From Ehretia macrophylla (Eukaryota; Streptophyta; Magnoliopsida; Boraginales; Ehretiaceae), in NCBI GenBank assembly GCA_037974665.1, contig CM075783.1, positions 12,481,762 through 12,545,761 of the forward strand: DNA of 64,000 nucleotides, given 5' to 3'. A program made the position numbers and the translations under genes. Shown piece by piece: positions 10,626-22,048 of the stretch; position 1 is the stretch's first letter, and the number at the start of each line of letters is the position of its first letter. Under the pieces are notes generated by a model, which was not told the origin of the DNA, ran no database searches, and saw nothing but the letters and a program-made list of their open reading frames with translations.

Positions 10626-11192
10626 TGTAATATCCCACATCAGACGCGGAGGTCTTTGGGCTGCTAGATATAAGGGGAAGTCTCCTTGTATCGTGCACGC
10701 GCGTTTTCCTGGCAGTGGCTGGGAGGCGACAAAACCGTGAGGTGTATGGGCACCAAAGCGGACAATACGTGCATAGTGCGCTTCCGGGTTTGTACGCCAT
10801 GGCCTCGGTGTACGCTCGTCCCCTATGGGCGGGGTGTATCCTGCAGGCGTGGGTGTGTTGGTTCGGAGCGTTACAAAGGTGGTATCAGAGCCGACGCATT
10901 CGCATGGCCAGCGAGGACGCTGGGTCCCCAAGGGGGGGCGAGTGTAATATCCCACATCGGACGCGGAGGTCTTTGGGCTGCTAGATATAAGGGGAAGTCT
11001 CCTTGTATCGTGCACGCGCGTTTTCCTGGCAATGGATGGGAGGCGACAAAACCGTGAAGTGTATGGGCACCAAAGCGGACAATACGTGCATAGTGCGCTT
11101 CCGGGTCCGTACGCCATGGCCTCGGTGCACGCTTGTCCCCTATAGGCGGGGTGTATCCTGCAGGTGTGGGTGCTTTGGTTCGGGGCGTTACA
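10626..11192 (+). mobile_element. TRIM (terminal-repeat retrotransposon in miniature), unit 1
   Basis: Two 250-bp LTRs (10626-10875 and 10943-11192) start TGTAATATCCCACATC and end CGTTACA. The 67-bp interior holds a primer-binding site TGGTATCAGAGCC (10880-10892), complementary to initiator methionine tRNA, and a polypurine tract just before the 3' LTR (10930-10942). A perfect 5-bp target duplication ATTAT flanks it (10621-10625, 11193-11197). It is non-coding, as expected for TRIMs. The two LTRs differ at about 13 of 250 positions by hand count, suggesting insertion on the order of a few million years ago at usual plant rates. Treated as a fossil; structurally complete. Confidence 0.92.
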
Positions 11193-11197
11193 ATTAT

Positions 11198-11840
11198 ATT
11201 TAAATCCTTTACCTTGAAATTCCTCTATATAAATTTCATGAGTCAAATCCGATGACTCAAGCCATGAAAGCCAACATCATGACCAATCCCACACATTTCA
11301 TAAATACTAAAACCAATTTGAGTGATCAAAGGAGCACGTTGGGTGTTGCCAAGCATTCAATTTACTATTTGTTTGACTTCTACCAAAAGTTGATCTACCA
11401 AATACTCGCTGCTTCTAAATCCATGCATGTTCTTCACAAAACTTATCAGCTTAGGCCACTACTAAAATTACATAATAATTCTTGTTAATGGTTTTGAACT
11501 TGAAAATTATGACCAGAAAAAAAAAGTTGAATATTGAAGCTTTTAATTATAAAACAAAAGACTAGTAAGATAGACATTAGCTCATAAGCATGCCATCGCA
11601 CCCCCTCCCCCTAACGCATAGGTACCCACGTCGGAAGCACACCACACAACAAAGATCCATACACCACATCTTCTATTGCCACATAAACCAAAACACCTAC
11701 ATCGGCACATATCACGGAACTCACACAGACACACACCATAGCCTATGGTGTAGAAAGAAAGGGAGAACAAGGTGAGATTTTGTGTAAATAAGAAAGAGAA
11801 GAAGAAGATGAGAAAAAAAATGAATAGGAAGAAAGAGAGA
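11198..11840. other. MULE interior between TRIM and LINE, no gene seen
   Basis: Contains an AC-rich stretch (about 11590-11745) and a purine-rich GAAGAAG stretch that leads into the LINE. I recognise no protein similarity. Confidence 0.4.
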
Positions 11841-11925
11841 AGAAGAAGAAGAAGAAGAAAATGTTACAAAAGTTGGAGAGGGAGAAAGAAAGAAAAACAC
11901 ACAGCAAAGAAGAAAAAGAGGCCCC

Positions 11926-13542
11926 ATGGAAGAGGTGACAGTAGATCCTCTACCTGAACACAATTCTTCACTATCTAGGAGACTTCGATCTCGTGACACC
12001 CAAATCAGAATCGGAAAAAAACATAAGATTGATGAAGATTTGGAGAAAGATTTTCCGCCACTGAAAAATTCTAACCTAAATGGCCATTATTTTCAAGACC
12101 ACCAAGTCAAGGATAGCTCTGAGCCCGGTGTCAAATGGAGCCATTTCTTTGGGAAGAAGAGCAGTGATACTCTTATGGCTGATGGCATATCTCAAGAATT
12201 TATTTCTGATTTTGAGGAGGATTGTCCTGAGGATGAAAATGTTCTGTCAGATGATGATACGGGTTTGGATTATGGACTAACCCGAGAAGAAAAAAGAGAA
12301 GCTCGTCGGTGTTGGAGAAATGCTCTCATCGTGAAACTGATGGGTCGTACGGTGGGCTTCAAATTTCTAGCGATTAGGTTGAAACGACTATGGTCACTCT
12401 AGAAACCTATTCATATGGTGGACATAGGTTTGGGTTATTTCATTGTGAGATTTACCTCCAAGATAGACTTTGACCATGTGCTAACAGGTGGCCCTTGGCT
12501 TTTGGCAGACCATTATCTTACCATAAGGAAATGGGATCTTAATTTTCAGCCATCCACTGCTTCAGAGACTACTACGGCAGTATGGTTACGTTTTCCTGAG
12601 TTGCCAATGGAGTTCTACAAGGAGCACCATCTACATGGGTTGGGTAATAAAGTTGGCAAAACTATGAAAGTGGACAAACTAACAGAAAGCTATGCAAAGG
12701 GACTTTTTGCTAGAGTTGTTGTTCAGGTTGATTTGGCGAAACCTCTTGTCTCTAAACTCACTATGAAATATGGAATTCAGAGGGTGGAGTACGATGGTAT
12801 TCATATGATTTGTTTAAACTGTGGGTACTATGGCCATCGCAAGGAGAGTTGTCGTAACAAGGACATGGCTAAAAATACTGGCACTGGGGATATTAGTCGA
12901 ACACAAGGTGGGTTTTCTGAAGTGAAGCAATCTTGCCCTCCCCCGAGCCCGCAGTGGGATCTTAGTTCTGATTTTGGTAGGTGGATGATGGTTCAGAAAA
13001 AGGGTTCTAGGAGAAACGCTCAGCCTAATTTGACAACTAACTCTGTTAAAGCTACACCATTTGGTCAAGAGCCTACTGTAGTGACTCGAGATAATATTCA
13101 ACCATTGAGAGTCCGAACATACTCAAGAACAAATAAGGGACAACGTGATCAGAATGCTATGGGTGCTAAGTTTGGGGTATTGGCGGATTTGCCAGAGGAT
13201 GAAGGGATTAGGTCTGAAGTAAGTTTCAACTCTGGTGCTCGTATGGGAAGTGGTACGTCGGGGTCATCTTTGAATAAGGGAACACAGGAGATAGCAAATG
13301 GAAGGCCTAGTTCGTCAGCTGTGAAGCTAGGGAAAAACAAGGACTTACAAGGTAAATCATCTAAGGCACCTAGTTTGGCAGGGAATAAACGTCGACCTCT
13401 CTTGTTTGGTACACCGCCTGATCACCATGTTGTGATCCAAGAGCTCGATTTTGATAAGAACAAATCTTTTGGGGGTATTTTTGGCTCTAAAGCCCAAGAG
13501 ACCCCTATTATAAGTGGCGAAAAAAATGATGAAGTTTGTTGA
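11926..13542 (+). pseudogene. LINE ORF1 (gag-like RNA-binding protein), unit 1
   Basis: Begins MEEVTVDPLPEHNSS after a purine-rich leader. One in-frame TAG at 12400-12402 splits it; the same frame reopens at once (KPIHMVDIGLGYFIVRF). Upstream of the stop lie an acidic region and REARRCWRNALIVKLMGR, the start of the DUF4283 domain. Downstream the domain continues (GPWLLADHYLTIRKWDLNF, then AVWLRFPELPMEFY). A CX2CX4HX4C zinc knuckle follows (CLNCGYYGHRKESC, about 12811-12852), then a Ser/Gly/Lys-rich tail. The role in the family is nucleic-acid chaperoning of the LINE RNP. Apart from the stop it is well preserved. Confidence 0.85.
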
Positions 13543-13756
13543 GATCGGGATGTGGCTGATGGAGACGTGCAAAATCAAATCGGTGGTTAGAGAAGTCTAG
13601 ACGTCCTCCTAATGAACAAGTTGGTAGTACTGATGTCATTATGTCTGGGCAGAGTAATTCATTTTTCTCACCTCCTACGGAGCTTGAATCATCTCTTGAC
13701 CCTAGTGAGGTTAATGCCATGATTTGTGATGGTGTCTCAGTACTCCAATCTCTTCC

Positions 13757-16700
13757 TTGTTAATGGATAAGATCCATAATGGATCAGCTCTTGTTTTAGG
13801 AGTTAATAAAATAGACATGAAAGTGTTAGTCTGGAATTGTCGGGGTACAGGCAAGGAATCTTTTCGCCGAGCTATTAATGATTTGGTTCGTACTCATAAA
13901 CCGTGGATCACAGTTATTTTGGAACCTCGTATCAGTGGTGAGCGTGCCAACAAAGTCATCTCGTCACTCCACATAACTCGTTTATTTCAGGTAGAAGCGT
14001 TGGGTTTCTCTGGTGGTATTTGGGTTTTTTGGGATAATGATAACGTCGATGTTGAATTCTTATCTGTTGGCAGTCAGATTATCAATTTACTTATCAAAGG
14101 TAGGGGTTGTCAAGATTGGATTTTTTCTGCAATTTATGCGAGTCCTCACTCTGCAATGCACAATCATTTTTGGGACTCTCTCCGTATGGCGGCTTCTAAT
14201 TTGCAGGTTCCCTGGCTGTTGGCTGGGGACTTCAACTAGGTTGCTAAGCCTGATGATAAATCTAGTGATGTTGCTGGCATTACTAATAATATGATACAAT
14301 TCGACAATTGGGTTAGTGCTTGTAAATTGATGGATTTAGGTTTTATGGGCCCGAGATACACTTGGTCGAATTCGTGGGATTCAGGGCAAAGAATTATGGA
14401 AAGAATCGATAGAGCTTATGCCAATCCATTATGGAATCTCCTCTTTCCTAATGTTTGTGTTCGTCATTTGCCAAGGATTAATTCTGATCATTTACCAATT
14501 TTGGTGGATTTTGAGGGCTTATGTAGAGTAACTCTTGCATTTAAACCTTTTAAGTTTGAGTTAGCTTGGTATTCTCATCCGAACTTCAGAAGCTTTTTTA
14601 ATTTGAACTGGGCTCCAGAAGGGATATGTTTTGGTGAAGCTGTGACTGATATATCAACTAAGCTTTCTAACTGGAATAAAGAAACATTTGGGAATGTGTT
14701 CGCAAAAAAGAGAAGGTTGCTTGCTAGAATTTCTGGCATCCAGAAGGCAATTCATATTAAATATAACTCCTCACTCGCAAGGCTCGAGAAAGAGCTAAGG
14801 ACAGAATATGAGAATGTTCTTGTTCAGGAAGAACTGTTATGGTTTCAAAAATCTCGCAAGCAGTGGTTGCAGTCTGGGGACAGAAATACTCGTTTTTATC
14901 ATTTATTGACTTTAAGCAGGCGCCGGAAAAATAGTGTATTTAGTCTTAATGATGAGAATGGAAGATTGGTCAACGACCCTGAAGGCTTGCGTCATATGGT
15001 CTTTAATTATTTTCAGGCTCTCTATGGTCAACCGTCACCCATTCCGCTCAATTATCATGAGGCAAATTTCCCTACTATTTCTATTAGTGACTCTGCTCTG
15101 CTTTTCAAACCTATCTCTGATGAAGAAATTAGAATTGTTTTGTTTCAAATGAAGCCTTACAAAGCTCGAGGACCTGATGGGTTATCTGCTGGTTTTTACC
15201 AGAATTGTTGGTCTACTATTAGAGGGTTGTTATGTCGGATGGTCCGTGATACGTTCTGTTTGGGAAAAATCTCTTGGGACATTAACCAAGCACTTATTCA
15301 TCTCATTCCGAATGGAACAAATCCAGAGAGTATCAAGTAGTTTCGCCCAATTAGTCTTATTAATGTGTCTGTGAAGCTTATCATGAAAATTATCGTGAAC
15401 ATATCTCAACCTCTACTGAGAGATCTTATCTCTCCCCACCAGAGTACTTTTATTCTGGGGAGATCTACGACTGATAATGTAATTTTACTTCAAAAGGTAA
15501 TGCGTGCTTTCAAGCGTAAAATAAGGAGAAAGGGTGGGATGATTATTAAACTTGATCTTGAGAAAACTTATGATAAATTGAGTTGGGGGTTCCTCAAAGA
15601 CACTTTTTCAAGTCGGGCTACCTGAGAAATGAATTTCGTTGATTATGTACTCTTTGGAAACAACTTCCATTCGTATTTTGTGGAACGGCTCCACGACCGC
15701 TACTTTCTCGCTACTGAGGGGCATTCGACAAGGGGACCCGCTATCTCCCTATCTTTTTATTTTGTGCATGGAACGAATTTCTCATATTATCTCTCGAGCA
15801 ATTATGAACAAGTCTTGGAGGCCTGTTATCATCAGCAGGAAGGTATACCACTATCTCATTTTTTCTTCGCTAATGACCTCATTTTCTTTGCAGAGGCTTC
15901 GGTTTGTCAGATGGTAAATATCAAAGAGACTTTGAACCACTTTTGTGAGGAGTCGGGATTAAGTATAAATGCAGCTAAGTCTTCAGTCTTTTTCTCTGAG
16001 AATGTTGATTCTGTGCTTACTACTGAATTGAGTTCAATTATTGGTTTTCCGGTCTTTCAGGATTTGGGTACTTATCTCGGAATACCAATCCTTCATTCAA
16101 GTGTTTGTCGTGGTACTTATAAACATGTAATTTCCAAGATTCAAAGTCGACTGGCAGGCTGGAAAATGAGCGTTCTTTCTATGGCTAGTAGAATTATGCT
16201 TGCCAAGTCAATCATAGCTGCCTTGCCAAGCTATACTATGCAAACTGCAGCCCTCCCGATCCAAACTTGTAAAACTATTGACAAACTCCAAAGGAATTTC
16301 ATTTGGGGCTCGTCTGAAGAAAGAAAGAAGATTTATTAGTTGTCTTGGGAAAATATTTGTCGCCCAAAGGAGGATGGGGGTTTGGGTATTCGGTCTTCTA
16401 GATATTTCAATGAGGCAATGCTTGCTAAGTTGGGTTAGAAAATATTGAACGAGCCACATCTACTTTGGGTCTCGATGTTGAAGGAAAGGTACTTTCAGGA
16501 TAACTTCCTCACATATGTTCCTAAATCTTCTAATTCAGTTATGGCTCAAAACATTGTTAAGGGCAGAGAAGTGCTTAGTAAAGGTCTTCGATGGGTATTG
16601 TGTAATGGTAAACAAATCAGATTCTGGGATGATCTATGGGTTGGAAATACTACTCTTGCTGAAATTGCAATTTGTAATATTCCAGAAGATGTCGGTGATC

Positions 16701-17921
16701 TTACGGTTGATCAGTTTGTTGGTGACAATGGTACGTGGCGGTGGCATATGTTTCAACAGTCTCTCCCGAACTCTTCTGTCTTATTGATTGCTAACCAACG
16801 TGTCCGGCTCGATACCCCCACGTGATGACTTTGTCAACTGGTCTTTGGAACCTAATGGAGAATTCTCGGTCTCTTCAATTTTTCGATCTGATTCTCGTGG
16901 ATCTCATATGGGTATTAATTGGAATGCTATTTGGAAAATTAAATGTCCACAGTGAGTGAGAACTCTCATTTGGCAAGCGACATACAAACGTCTTGATTCT
17001 CGTTCTCAGCTTGCACGTAAGGGAATTGTTAGGTCTTCGAATTGTTCTTTATGTGGCGCGATTTATGAGGATACTGAGCATATTCTCAAGTTTTGCCCAA
17101 GGATACAACAGGTTTGGAAGATGATGCTCCCTATCCATAAACATGGTCCTTTTTTTCAAGCTAGCTGGTAGAATTGGCTGAATGAAAATTTAAAAAGTAC
17201 AAGTTGTTGGCGTGGTCTTAAGTGGAACATTGTGTTTAGTATTGTTTTGTGGATGGCTTGGAAATGGAGGAATGAAACTATCTTTGAGGACTCCAAACAC
17301 AAGACAAGTGCTCAGTTTTTAACTGAATGTATCAACTTTGCAAGAGAAGTAGAGGTAAGTTGGCAGGATTGCGGAAGGGTTGGTGCAAGGGTGATACATG
17401 TTGTTGATGTTGGTTGGGTTAAGCCCTCAGATAGATGGAAGCTCAACGTTGATGGATGTGCGAAGGGGAGTCCAGGTCCAGTTGGAGCCGGGGGACTTTT
17501 TAGAAATGAAGATGGCATATGAAAATGTGGATTTGCGGTGAATTTAGGTGTTGCTACGAGTTTTCGTGCTGAGATCATTGCCTTATGGGAAGGGATGCGT
17601 ATGGCCGAGACAATGAATGTGGAGAGATTACTAATTGAAACGGATTCGCAACTTGTTTGTAGGATCATCAAAGGTAACTTCTCTGCACCTAGTTCCCTTG
17701 GTCCTTTTGTTGCAGATTGTCGGCAAATGTTCAATCGCCATGCGGAGTTTGATATTGTGCATGTTTATCGTGAGGCGAATCGTTGCGCTGATTGGTTGGC
17801 AAACTGCGGACTGCTTAGAATGTTTGGTATTCACAGTATTGATGATCTCCCGGAACCTCTACAACGGCTCATCGAGAAAGATAAAAGGGGTGCAACATCC
17901 TCTAAGTGTATTTTAAGTTAA
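13757..17921 (+). pseudogene. LINE ORF2 (endonuclease, reverse transcriptase, RNase H), unit 1
   Basis: The endonuclease starts MKVLVWNCRGTG (13817) and reaches RINSDHLPILVDF (about 14510). The RT runs from about 15120 (MKPYKARGPDGLSAGFY) past QGDPLSPYLFILCME to LGTYLGIPI (about 16090). A zinc-binding domain SNCSLCGAIYEDTEHILKFC lies near 17038-17097. The RNase H (LNVDGCAKGSPGPVGAGG, AEIIALWEGM, ETDSQLV, REANRCADWLAN) lies about 17440-17810. The frame is broken by about nine in-frame stops (for example 14237, 15338, 16337, 16436, 16954, 17169, 17520), a pair of frame shifts between about 15620 and 15880, and another shift near 16820. The RT active-site box reads FAND (15866-15877) instead of the usual [FY]ADD. 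It cannot encode an active enzyme. Confidence 0.88.
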
Positions 17922-19168
17922 ATCGGCTTTAAGCCTTCCTAGAAGCAAAAAAAGAAAGAGAGATGATATCAAGAGAAAGAAAAGAAAAAAGGAATCTGGA
18001 GAGCAGAGAAGCTTTATCCATTTTCACATTTCATTTTTTAAGATTATTAGCAAATGACATAATTAACCTTACTTTGACAGCAACATTAACAGGGCCTTTG
18101 ACATAAGGGGTCTGCGTCAAATATATCAAAAAGTGTGGGGTATGAGTCTCATTTTCTAAAAGTGCAAGGGGTCTAGGTAAAAAATACCCATTATAGAAAG
18201 AAAAATATTTTACTAAAAATAACTATCTATATACACTATTAGTACTCAGACCTATTTACTGATTTAATCATCGGAGAAGGTCCTTGAAAATAGCCACCGA
18301 TGATACATTTATTTTCCAAGTCAAGAGGTTAGCTTGGGCAGCAAATTTACACCTTAACACTAACATTCTCAGTCACAACAAAAAATATTTTGCTTTGATT
18401 TTACCTATCATTACATATTAAATAACGGATAGTATAAATTTATCAATACATTTTCTCCGGATTTATCATAGGAAATGGAAAATATGCAACTTTTAGCTGT
18501 CAATCAAATCATTTATGGTATATCAATTCGAGGACTTTTAAGTATTAAACTGCTTTCTTTGACTTTTGTAATGTTTTGAGTATCGCATGCATGTTTAACA
18601 AAAAAAATAAAAAAGTGTATCGCATGCACGGGATAGATTATCAATCGATTTGACTCAAGAATAACGTACCAAATATCGACGCGCATGTCATATTTCATAT
18701 TGGTTAAATCGTTTAGTGTTGACTTAAATTTTATTGATTATAGTATGTGGACCCAAAATCAAAGTTCAATATTCACTAGCTATATGTATAGGGAAGCATG
18801 AAATAAAAGAAGAAAAGAAATAAATCAAAATCAAAATAAATGCATTTCATGCTTCTACTCAAAAATAAACATTGATTTTTCTTTCAACTTTCTTTTGTAT
18901 TCACATCCCTGTGGACAAGTCCTACACGCCAAGTTGTTAGCCGTAGTTCGTTGTATGTTTTTGTCACTTTAGTTACTAGTCACATCGTTATATATTATGA
19001 GATGATCTAAATTTGATAAACATAACTTTGTATGAAAAATGCTTTAATAAATTAGCTCTTATATATGAAAGTTCCCTTTAATTTAGAGAAAAGGCAATAT
19101 TAGCTTGTCAATATAGTTCTCGTATCCCTTACACTATGTTTCGATTCCAAATCTCCTTCATTTCTTTT

Positions 19169-19198
19169 AATTGGAAGGATTTTACAATCCTTCCAATT
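19169..19198. repeat. Perfect 13-bp hairpin inside a MITE-like palindrome
   Basis: AATTGGAAGGATT, loop TTAC, then AATCCTTCCAATT. Weaker complementarity continues outward (CTCCTTCATTTC against TTTTTTGGAGGGAAATG), suggesting the core of a small decayed fold-back element. The equivalent in unit 2 is 41032-41061. Confidence 0.7.
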
Positions 19199-19874
19199 TG
19201 AAATTTTTTGGAGGGAAATGAAAGGTTTAAAGACAAAAAAAATTTATTGTCCCTAACCTTTCTTTTTACTTTCATAATTACCCTTATTACACCTTAAACC
19301 CTACATTGTTTCATTTTCACTTGTTACGTTTTCTTATTTTTGTTTCTGAGCCACTCGACTTCATCAGGAAAAAAAATCTGGAATTTAGCAAAAAAAAATC
19401 TGAATTTTTTTATTAAAAAAGATTAATTTTATGATTGAGTATGAAAAGGAAACTCAATTAATTTTTCATTTAAAATTGTCTTTTTTTTTTTCCTTTCTTT
19501 CTCAAATCCAAACAAACACTATGCTTCTGACTGCGCATACAAGATCTATTGGAGTGAAACTCTATTCAACCTCAGACCAAAAGGAAAAAAGCACAAAAAT
19601 TCTATTGAACCTGCAATATTCAAGTTGACAAAATCAAAGAAATCTAATTATTTCTCAGTATAACATAAATTTTTAGTGCATTCCAATTATGAGCATAGCG
19701 TTTAAAGTGGAAACATATGTGATGGCATATTCACACAACAAAGAGAAAGGAAGGCGATGTAACCTTTAAAATGTTAGGAACCAAGTAATAATTTCTCGAT
19801 TTCCCAATCAAACACCACTAACATAATGAGTGGAACAGTGAGTCTGGCTGCTGCTAGAAAAGTGAGCACATTAT

Positions 19875-19960
19875 GACCATGGGAATCTCTTTGTTTGCAT
19901 AGCTCTAGAAAGAGCATGACCATGGGAATCTCTTTGTTTGCATAGCTCTAGAAAGAGCAT
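19875..19960. repeat. 43-bp tandem duplication specific to unit 1
   Basis: The 43-bp block starting GACCATGGGAATCTCTTTG occurs twice in a row (19875-19917, 19918-19960). Unit 2 has it once (about 41738). Confidence 0.95.
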
Positions 19961-21832
19961 GGTGCAATCGCTATCTACAATTCATCAAAACTAGTATAGA
20001 ACAAAAGAAAAAACATTGTGCACGACTTCTCACTTGTATAGTACCTGTACCAATGAATGGCGGAAGAATATAGGCATAATATTGTAGTTAAAGATATTTA
20101 AATTGGATGATACTTGAACTTTGAAAGTGTTCTATGCATAAAATTTTTACAAGAATTGTCAATGGTACCTTACCATAATACTAATGAAATCATACCAACT
20201 TATCTTATTGAACTTGTATCAGATTAATTTACTAACCCAGTTATTTAGCTAAACCAAATTGTAGAAGCTTGTAGCTTGTTTCAATCGGAGAAAGGATTGA
20301 GGTAGCAACTGGTATTTTGAAACGAATTTGAACATGAATGAAATGAATTAAAGAAAGTGGTGGCTATTGGTATATGGGAATAAGTTGTGAATGAAATGGT
20401 ATTCTTAGTTCTATTACAATTTCCATGCTTGGTATAAAGAAATAAACTTGAAAATCTCATTTCCTAGGTAATCTCATTCTCACAAATCTAGGGATACCAT
20501 TCCTGACAAAGCACATGAGAATAGTCCATTCTCATTCTCACAGTTACAAAGCAAGACCAGACTATTGGTGCTATATATATATATATGTTGAGTCCCTTAT
20601 TGTTATTTAGCTTATTACATCTTGTGTATATTAGAATGTTAGAGTATATTTTTATTCTTGATTATCCTTTTTTATATGATCACTTTATTAATGTTCCTTC
20701 TTCATAGCTCAACCTATTATAGTTAACAGTTATACAATTTTCTCTTAATATGTTGGAAAGTGGAAAGGAGACTACTATTTGCTAATAAATGTTGAAGCCT
20801 AAGTTGAAATACATGCTATTGTCAAAATATTTGTTTGCATCTTTTATAGGCAAATAAGCTATTCTTTGCCAACAAAACTTAGTAAGGACAATTAATTTTT
20901 CCCTTTTAAACTATAACATAATTAGCATCATTCATTTCTTTAGGAATATTAAAATGAATTATCATATAAATCAAACATTCAATGCAATGCACAAGTAAAT
21001 AGCTAGTAATACTGATAAAGTCATACCACTTCTCTTATTAAACTTAGGAAAAAAAATTATGGTGGACTTGCATAAGATTAATTTGCTAGAGAAAATATTT
21101 AGCTAAAACAAATTTTGATGAGGCAAGTAATTTGAGTTAATGAGAACAAAGTGAAAACTTTTGTAATACATATCTATGAGTTTTCAAAATAAAGCAAAAG
21201 GTACTGCATAAACTTTTCAAGGGTAATATTTTTCTTCATTCTTTTCCCTAGTTACTCCCAACAATCTTAGGGATGATAACAAGTCAGTTAATTGCAAAAG
21301 ATGGGATAATCATAACTGAAACCATTTAGGATAACCTATAAGCAAAACACTAATCGAAACACGATGAATTTAAAAACCACTAACTATATTCAGTAACCGT
21401 TGAGTATCCAAAAAAATCGCAAGTAACTATAATTGTAACTGTGTACTTTGAATAAAATAAAATAAAATAAAAACTAACCTAAAAAATGTAAAAGAAATTC
21501 CATTTAAATTTCAAAAAATCACAAAAAAAAAAAAGTATCATAACTCAAGCACAAAAAGATGAAAATATTTGAAATAAGTTATATAATCATTGCAATATTG
21601 TCCATAAATAAAAGTTCAGTCCAAATAAAACTAAAATTGATAAAATATTTGCCCATGCACAATAAGATAATAAAATTCATAAAGAAAGCATCCAACAAAA
21701 TCATAAAGGATGTCCTTGCAACAGTGATAAAATGTATGACCTGTTTAGGGCTTAGGTAATTTAGGGATTTTAACCACAAAAAAAAAGAGAAAAGATAACT
21801 TAAGGCTTAAAGGAATAGGACTTATACATATA

Positions 21833-22048
21833 TACATATACATACATATACATATATATATACATATATACATATACATATATACATATACATACATATA
21901 CATATATATATACATATACATATATAGATATACATATATATATACATACATATATAGATATACATATATATATACATATATATATACATATATACATATA
22001 CATATATATATATATATATATATACATATATACATATATATATATATT
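21833..22048. repeat. AT/CATATA microsatellite at unit 1/unit 2 junction
   Basis: Same composition as the tract at the window start. It directly joins the tail of unit 1 to the LINE ORF1 fragment of unit 2, so the duplication junction lies in or at this tract. Confidence 0.95.

Larger units (their letters stand above)
11841..17953 (+). mobile_element. L1-lineage LINE with RNase H, nearly full length but dead, unit 1
   Basis: Order: purine-rich leader, ORF1 (DUF4283 plus CCHC zinc knuckle), ORF2 (AP endonuclease, reverse transcriptase, zinc-binding RVT domain, RNase H), short 3' UTR and an A-rich tail at 17947-17953. The RNase H-bearing L1 lineage is typical of plants. The 5' boundary is uncertain. 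AGAAAGAGAGA occurs just before about 11841 and again just after the A tail, a possible target duplication but in low-complexity purine DNA. Both ORFs are interrupted, and the interruptions are shared with the unit 2 copy, so it died before that duplication or homogenisation. Confidence 0.88.
10358..18189. mobile_element. Mutator-like element with ~110-bp TIRs, carrying nested TRIM and LINE, unit 1
   Basis: The left end (10358-10472, starting GGGTAGTTTTGAC) and the reverse complement of the right end (18078-18189, ending AATACCC) align over about 110 bp, sharing CCCCTTGCACTT, AGAAAATGAG and CCCCACACTTTTTGATATAT. Flanks are ATTATAAAAA (10348-10357) and ATTATAGAAA (18190-18199), a 10-bp target duplication with one mismatch. 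Without the nested TRIM and LINE the element would be only about 1.1-1.2 kb. No MURA-like transposase is seen, so it is non-autonomous. The short frame at 11252-11488 matches nothing I recognise. Confidence 0.75.
18200..21832. other. Non-coding tail of unit 1
   Basis: About 3.6 kb without a recognisable gene. It contains the 13-bp perfect hairpin at 19169-19198 and the 43-bp tandem duplication at 19875-19960. The part up to about 19990 is almost identical to unit 2. The part from there to 21832 is clearly diverged from unit 2, with many substitutions and several indels. Confidence 0.7.
184..22048. repeat. Tandem segmental duplication, unit 1 (about 21.86 kb)
   Basis: Everything from the first non-microsatellite base to the next microsatellite recurs in unit 2. 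The offset is 21,865 bp at the left, 21,857 bp at the SCPL50 gene and 21,863 bp through the LINE. The offset shifts come from small indels in homopolymers, an 8-bp repeat array and a 9-bp insertion. The unit holds one SCPL50-like gene and a nest of transposable elements. Confidence 0.95.

Noticed and set aside
10880-10892. TGGTATCAGAGCC as part of a tRNA gene
   Set aside because: No tRNA cloverleaf around it. Its position right after an LTR makes it a primer-binding site.
10626-11192. Cassandra-type TRIM (with 5S rRNA sequence in the LTR)
   Set aside because: I saw no 5S internal promoter motif in the 250-bp LTR; only the TGTAATATCCCACATC start is similar to various TRIMs.
10602-11246. 214-codon minus-strand frame and several overlapping plus-strand frames (10686-11203)
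   Set aside because: They lie in the GC-rich TRIM LTRs, repeat themselves because the LTRs repeat, and resemble no protein.
17312-17734. 140-codon minus-strand frame in the LINE
   Set aside because: Antisense shadow of the RNase H domain, which is clear on the plus strand.
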